Of a DNA stretch of 64,000 nt, positions 59,677 to 64,000 are shown in pieces. How positions within the stretch are numbered: the first letter of the stretch is position 1; the number at the start of each line of letters is the position of its first letter. The translations under genes and the position numbers were made by a program. The notes beneath the pieces are model-generated. The model was not told the DNA's origin. It searched no databases and saw nothing but the letters and a program-made list of their open reading frames with translations. The stretch spans positions 124,001-188,000 of the forward strand of contig NZ_OY782855.1 in NCBI RefSeq assembly GCF_963678425.1. The letters are read 5' to 3'. Origin of the DNA: an uncultured Bacteroides sp. (GTDB lineage Bacteria > Bacteroidota > Bacteroidia > Bacteroidales > Bacteroidaceae).

Positions 59677-60159
59677 TTAGATTAATCTGACAGGCACCCA
59701 AATTTCTTCTTCTGATTCAGGATCATTGTTCTTGTATTTATCGCCCATCAAATCAAAATGTTCTCTGTTATCAAGTTCATATTCTGATTTAGGTAACCAT
59801 TCATTGAATATGAATTGAAACGTTTTGGGGAAAGAGCTTGCTGCACCTTTATGAATGAAAACTGCATATAGACCGCCTTTTAGGGTGTAAGTTTCCATAT
59901 TATCCGGAATCTCTTTAAAGTCGGAAACTTCTATGGCTGCCCACTTTTCAAACTCTGTCAGTGGATTGAAATCCTTGAAATCAAGGTTTTTGTCATATAC
60001 CTGTAAGCAAAATAAATCAGTGCTAACACTGTTTTTTATCTCTTTTCTATGTGGCATAAAACTGTGCCACAACTCAAATGTCCGGTCGTTTGATAAAGTC
60101 ATATTAAGCCTTTTACCAACCAGCTTCTTCTCTGTTAAAAGTTCTATTCTTGGTTCCAT
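59677..60159 (-). CDS. GyrI-like small-molecule-binding domain protein
   Basis: A 160-residue protein of the GyrI/SbmC/AraC effector-binding fold. The pattern includes RIELLTEKKLVGKRLNM, LFCLQVYD, the late YAVFIHKGAASSFPKTFQFIFNEWLP and FDLMGDKYKNNDPESEEEIWVPV. It lacks a DNA-binding domain. It follows the ABC exporter gene by 11 bp and is likely co-transcribed. It may bind or sequester the compound that the pump exports; this is inference. Confidence 0.82.
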   Translation of the reverse strand: MEPRIELLTEKKLVGKRLNMTLSNDRTFELWHSFMPHRKEIKNSVSTDLFCLQVYDKNLDFKDFNPLTEFEKWAAIEVSDFKEIPDNMETYTLKGGLYAVFIHKGAASSFPKTFQFIFNEWLPKSEYELDNREHFDLMGDKYKNNDPESEEEIWVPVRLI

Positions 60160-60170
60160 CTATTCTTGTT

Positions 60171-61925
60171 TTAGCTTTCTATTTTTCCGTGAAGTAACAG
60201 ATTGACAGCATCTTGCGGAGAACCGGCTTTGACTACAGTTCCTGAGTTTACAAAATAAATCTCATCGGCATTTGCTATTGTGTTCAGACGGTGAGCAATG
60301 ATAACTTTCGTTGTGCTGCCAGGCAGTCTTTGCAGAATCTCTTCAAGCAATTGCTCGCTTACGGTGTCTATGTTTGCAGTTGCTTCATCCAATATCAGCA
60401 ATTTTGGTTTTCTCAGGACTGCCCGCATAAAGGCGATAAGCTGCTTTTGTCCCAGACTTATATCCTCACTGTTCAGATTAATGGTGGTTTTTAGCCCATC
60501 ATCAAACTTGTCGATTAATTCATGCAGTCCGGCATCTTCTATCTTTTGAATTGATTCCTTTTCTGATAGCTGGTTGAACTCTTCATTGCCATAGATAATA
60601 TTATCAAGCACTGTTCCAGAGAAAAGGAATGGGTCTTGCAGAATAAATCCGATGTTTCTGGCTCTTTCTTCGGAATGATAGCAACGAATGTCTTTTCCTT
60701 CAAAGAATATAGTTCCTTTGGTTGGGTCGTAAAGCCTGGCTATCAGTGAAGCAGTAGTTGTTTTTCCTCCGCCGGTAGGGCCTACAAATGCGTATGTCTT
60801 ATCCGCCTCCAGATTGAAACTGATGTGTTTCAGCACTTCATTTCCATTCGGATAGCTGAATGTTACGTCTTTGAAAGATAAAAGCGAAGTATCAGATTTA
60901 CACTTTTTACATTCCATAATTGGCAGATTACTCTCCATGGAAAGTATATGTGAAATACGATCCCATGCAGCCAGTGCAATCTGAAAACTTGTCCATAGTG
61001 CGGCAATACGTCTCAATGGATCATAAAAGTAATTTATGTAAGTAAGGAAACTGATAAGGAAACCGACTGTAAATTGTCCTTGCATGATAAGATAAATACC
61101 AAAGGCAAGCACGATAAATTGTCCGATGTTGGAACAAAATCCGTAGATAGGCAGAAACAGAGTATTAGCTAGTCCGGCTTTTACTGAGGCCCGATAATTT
61201 TTTTCATTACTTTCATCGAATTTCTTCTTAAAGTAATCGCGTCTGTTGAATGCTGTAATCACTTTAAAATTCGTAAGGTTTTCCTGCACCTCAGCACTTA
61301 AATCGCCCATTGTTCTCATGCTTATTTCATTCTTCTTTTTTACCCATCTGGAAGAAGCTTTGGTAAATCCCCAAAGGACAATGGCAGGAGCCAGTGCTGT
61401 AGCTCCCAGTTTAAAGTTGATACATAGCAATGCTACCGCAGCGCCTGCAATGAAGAATACACTGTTCATAAATTGAATAAGTGATTGTGAGAAGAACAGA
61501 TTTAGTTTGTCGGTATCATTGTTTATTCTGGAGATAAGGTCGCCCGATTTATTCTGGTAGAAGAAGTCGACAGGCAGCTCCTGTAACTTCCAAAAAAGCC
61601 GGTTACGGATTTTAAAGAGCATTCTTTGCCCCACGCCACCCATCACTTTACCCTGAATAGCTCCGGTGGCAAGTACTCCGAGATAGATTAGCAGCAAGTA
61701 ACATGAAATGGTAAGAACCCCGTTAAACTGTTTGGTCTGCATGTATTGATTTACTGCAATACCTATCAGAAAAGGGGCAATCATATTAAGCACGGCGTTA
61801 ATAAGAATATTAATGGTGCAGATGATAAGACTCCTTTTCTCATCTTTCAGCAACTCCCAGAATTTTCTGTAATTAAATTGGGTGATGCTTTTCTGCTCTT
61901 CTGTATTTGATAATTTATAGTTCAT
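60171..61925 (-). CDS. ABC exporter subunit with canonical Walker B/H-loop but altered signature
   Basis: A fused membrane/ATPase subunit of 584 residues: six helices, then a nucleotide-binding domain with Walker A GPTGGGKT (382-389), Walker B LLILDEATA (E514) and H-loop VIIAHRLNTI. The signature is ISLGQ (489-493) instead of LSGGQ. Its partner gene overlaps by 11 bp upstream. Together they form a heterodimer with one catalytic and one degenerate site, as in the LmrCD/BmrCD class. The 3' end is copied at 52935-53090. Confidence 0.93.
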   Translation of the reverse strand: MNYKLSNTEEQKSITQFNYRKFWELLKDEKRSLIICTINILINAVLNMIAPFLIGIAVNQYMQTKQFNGVLTISCYLLLIYLGVLATGAIQGKVMGGVGQRMLFKIRNRLFWKLQELPVDFFYQNKSGDLISRINNDTDKLNLFFSQSLIQFMNSVFFIAGAAVALLCINFKLGATALAPAIVLWGFTKASSRWVKKKNEISMRTMGDLSAEVQENLTNFKVITAFNRRDYFKKKFDESNEKNYRASVKAGLANTLFLPIYGFCSNIGQFIVLAFGIYLIMQGQFTVGFLISFLTYINYFYDPLRRIAALWTSFQIALAAWDRISHILSMESNLPIMECKKCKSDTSLLSFKDVTFSYPNGNEVLKHISFNLEADKTYAFVGPTGGGKTTTASLIARLYDPTKGTIFFEGKDIRCYHSEERARNIGFILQDPFLFSGTVLDNIIYGNEEFNQLSEKESIQKIEDAGLHELIDKFDDGLKTTINLNSEDISLGQKQLIAFMRAVLRKPKLLILDEATANIDTVSEQLLEEILQRLPGSTTKVIIAHRLNTIANADEIYFVNSGTVVKAGSPQDAVNLLLHGKIES

Positions 61926-63642
61926 AATAGCTTGTACTTTTCTGAGAATTATATATCTGAATATACTCAGGACAGTTAGTTATAAGTTCCTGATGTGTTC
62001 CTATCGCAATCATCTCACTTTCCATAATAAGAATAATCTGGTTAAAGTCTTTAATGGACGAAATTTTTTGTGTAACAGATATAAGAGTAATTCCAGGATA
62101 ATTGCGCTCGATATTTTTTAATATTTTCTTTTCAGTCTTATTATCTACTCTGGCAGTGAAATCATCCAGAAGCAGCACCTTGGGGTTAAGAGCCAATGCA
62201 CGTGCCAGCATTATTCGTTGCTTTTGACCACCGGAAAGACTTGTCCCACGTTCACTTGCTATTGTATCAAGCTTGTTTGGGAGTGTATTGATGAAGTCTC
62301 TCAGTTCGGCTGTATCAATAGCCTTTTCCAGTGATTCTTCTGTAACCTGGTTACTGAAAGCAATGTTTTCACGAATGCTCATATTGAAAATAATACTGTC
62401 CTGAAAAACAAACCCTACCTGACTATGAAATGTCTCTGCATTGTACTGGCTGACAATATTCCCGTCAAAACAAATAGTTCCGTAATTCGGGTTAATCAAT
62501 CCGGTTAATGCATAGAGTAACTGGCTTTTTCCTGCAGCAGTAGGACCAATAACTGCTGTGCGACTACCTGCCTCTACCGAAAAAGAAATATCCTTCAAAG
62601 CAGGCTTTCCGTTATATATCACCGAAATATCGTCTACTTCAATGTTTCCGATAATATTATCTGTTATCTTTCCTTCTTCAACTGTTTCAGGAGCTTCGAG
62701 CACTTCTTTTACTCTTTTGTATGACACAGATGTCTGTGCAATGATATTGCTCATAAATCCTATCACAATGATTGGAAAAAAGAGAATTGACAGATAACTG
62801 TTGAACGCAGCAAAATCACCCAAAGTCATGCTGCTGCTTATTACAAAATGTCCTCCCAACAGTACCGTTATAAGTATGGAAGCATCTGCAATAAATGAAA
62901 TAATAGGAATAAGGGTAGAGAATAAAGCTACAATTGAGAGCCCTATATTTCTGGCTTCGCCGTTGGTACTGATAAACTTATTATATTCTTTTTGCTGTGC
63001 ATTCATTATGCGTATAAGCATTGACCCCAGAATACTTTCATTGATAACCAGATTCAGTTTGTCAATGGCCTCTCTGCTCTTCTTAAACTTCGGTTTTGCC
63101 TTGCGCATAGTGAAATAGAATGAACCCGATATAGCAGGAATGATGACCAGAATAGCCAGAGTAAGCTGCCAGTTGATGGTGAATAACAGTACAATAACGC
63201 CGATAATAATAAATACGGAGGATACAATGGATACCACAGCCTGAGCAACAAACTGCTTGATGGAATCTATGTCCGAAGTCAGGTTGGTGAGTAACTTCGA
63301 AGGATTGGCCTGCTGTATGTATGCATAGCTCTGTCGCAGAATCTTGTCCGATAACTTCTGCCGGGTATCCTTGGCTACCTTTTCAGAAGTGTATGTCTGC
63401 ACCACATTCTGCAGCAAGGTAAATATGCTGATAAGTAATGATGCTCCAAGAAATGCCGCTGCAATCAGTTTAAAATTTATGTTTCCTTTTGATAAACTAT
63501 CAATTGTGTATGATATAATCTTGGGTAGTGCTAAATTGATAACATTGCTTAGCAAAGCGAATAAGAGCATCCAGCTATTCATCTTTGCATAGGGTTTTAA
63601 TAGAGCAAACAAACCGGGATTATTATTTTTTCTTTCTTTCAT
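61915..63642 (-). CDS. ABC exporter subunit with degenerate Walker B/H-loop
   Basis: A fused ABC exporter subunit of 575 residues. It has Walker A GPTAAGKS (366-373), a full signature LSGGQ (469-473), Walker B LLLDD with Asp at the catalytic Glu position (494), and an H-loop Gln (SVTQKISS, 525). It therefore supplies the good signature to the partner's good Walker B site and itself forms the degenerate site. It is the first gene of an operon with the partner subunit and the GyrI-like gene. A -7 element TAAATTTG on the minus strand (63658-63665) is close upstream. Confidence 0.93.
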   Translation of the reverse strand: MKERKNNNPGLFALLKPYAKMNSWMLLFALLSNVINLALPKIISYTIDSLSKGNINFKLIAAAFLGASLLISIFTLLQNVVQTYTSEKVAKDTRQKLSDKILRQSYAYIQQANPSKLLTNLTSDIDSIKQFVAQAVVSIVSSVFIIIGVIVLLFTINWQLTLAILVIIPAISGSFYFTMRKAKPKFKKSREAIDKLNLVINESILGSMLIRIMNAQQKEYNKFISTNGEARNIGLSIVALFSTLIPIISFIADASILITVLLGGHFVISSSMTLGDFAAFNSYLSILFFPIIVIGFMSNIIAQTSVSYKRVKEVLEAPETVEEGKITDNIIGNIEVDDISVIYNGKPALKDISFSVEAGSRTAVIGPTAAGKSQLLYALTGLINPNYGTICFDGNIVSQYNAETFHSQVGFVFQDSIIFNMSIRENIAFSNQVTEESLEKAIDTAELRDFINTLPNKLDTIASERGTSLSGGQKQRIMLARALALNPKVLLLDDFTARVDNKTEKKILKNIERNYPGITLISVTQKISSIKDFNQIILIMESEMIAIGTHQELITNCPEYIQIYNSQKSTSYYEL

Positions 63643-63657
63643 CTTTCAAATTTTGCC

Positions 63658-63665
63658 CAAATTTA
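63658..63665 (-). promoter_or_regulatory. -7 element TAAATTTG for the ABC exporter operon
   Basis: A TAnnTTTG match on the minus strand, 16 bp upstream of the start codon at 63642. Confidence 0.5.
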
Positions 63666-63799
63666 GAGTATTTGCGAGATATTCATGAGCTCAAAAGATA
63701 TAAAAAATCTTTAACTACGGAATAAATGTGGTTAGAACTTGTGGCATCTTGTGATTTTTATCCTTTCCCTGTGACTAATTTTGTGTTGAAAAAGTAAAT

Positions 63800-63946
63800 A
63801 TGAATCTGGAAACTAAGCGATTGTGTATAATAGCCGAGACTGAAAAAGATAACTATGCTTCACAGATGGTTTTACAGAAGTGTGGAATGAAAAAATACAA
63901 AGAATCGGATACCGGGTTTTGGTGGGAAGTTACAAATAATATTTAA
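63800..63946 (+). pseudogene. internally deleted GNAT acetyltransferase remnant
   Basis: A 48-codon frame reads MNLETKRL, the usual start of a RimJ/RimL-type GNAT, and then jumps directly to AETEKDNYASQMVLQKCGMK, which matches the C-terminal acetyl-CoA/motif B region (normally some 100 residues later). The end reads TGFWWEVTNNI. The central domain is missing, so it cannot be active. The flanking regions 63666-63799 and 63947-64000 hold nothing else recognisable. Confidence 0.6.
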
Positions 63947-64000
63947 TTGTTTATTAATGATAAAACAGATAAAATTCCTTAATAAGTTGCGACAATATTT

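Noticed and set aside
1..64000. tRNA, rRNA or known riboswitches
   Set aside because: I scanned the gaps for cloverleaf ends, rRNA-like conserved stretches and familiar leader motifs and saw none; a covariance-model search would be decisive.

Overview
The window looks like a Bacteroides-type chromosome (Bacteroidales). It is AT-rich, has many promoters of the Bacteroides form (TTG about 20 bp upstream of TAnnTTTG), lacks strong Shine-Dalgarno sites, and carries Bacteroidetes families such as DUF5686, DUF5103, BT4734/VirE, HU-HIG and an IS30 transposase. I saw no rRNA, tRNA, CRISPR array or prophage.

Region 1 (1-14.1 kb) is core genome: pstC(partial)-pstA-pstB-phoU phosphate uptake; an SMP-30-like lipoprotein; a FemAB/GNAT-like protein; a GT2 glycosyltransferase; a DUF5686 outer-membrane protein; rarA; a D-2-hydroxyacid dehydrogenase; and a four-domain sulfur-transfer flavoprotein followed by a MarR regulator. 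Region 2 (14.1-30.4 kb): an IS30 element; a divergent WecB-like epimerase; a TRIC channel; an ECF sigma factor; a carboxyltransferase without a biotin-accepting lysine; DUF5103 and mtgA; an OmpA lipoprotein; a MATE pump; TauE/SafE with DUF1634; and a trehalose pair (OtsA-OtsB fusion and a convergent GH15 enzyme). Region 3 (30.4-44.6 kb): a 34-codon ORF before bacterioferritin; three GNAT acetyltransferases in a row; a TetR-EmrA-EmrB-TolC efflux operon; an AraC regulator; two lipoproteins; a Crp/Fnr regulator; a GH39 xylosidase; a HEAT-like protein; and DUF2721.

Region 4 (44.6-60.3 kb) is a mosaic accessory island. Its centrepiece is a roughly 3 kb unit (44589-47637) in which an HU-like gene and a BT4734/VirE primase-helicase gene lie between long inverted repeats. 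Each repeat has six CTAG-centred motifs, and their spacings are exact mirror images (8-46-20-11-8 against 8-11-20-46-8). A decayed right end of a second copy lies at 50383-50545. The island also holds two ATPases of the DUF234 and DUF4143 classes, an orphan gene, gene remnants, a DUF1593 protein, and an HxlR-controlled set of four oxidoreductases. A 97-bp palindromic repeat occurs three times, at segment boundaries. The island ends in a heterodimeric ABC exporter whose 3' end is repeated at 52935-53090.

A theme recurs through the window: short perfect palindromes repeated at exact 22-, 23- or 33-bp intervals. These are TGTACA x4 before rarA, GATATATATC x4 before the trehalose gene, CACCCGGGTG x4 in the HU/primase leader, TGTTTTGGAACAAAA-like x6 before the DUF4143 ATPase, and CTTGCAAWTTGCAAG x2 in the HxlR promoter. 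The sequences differ but the spacing stays near whole helical turns. I regard these arrays and the CTAG-bounded unit as the most novel content.
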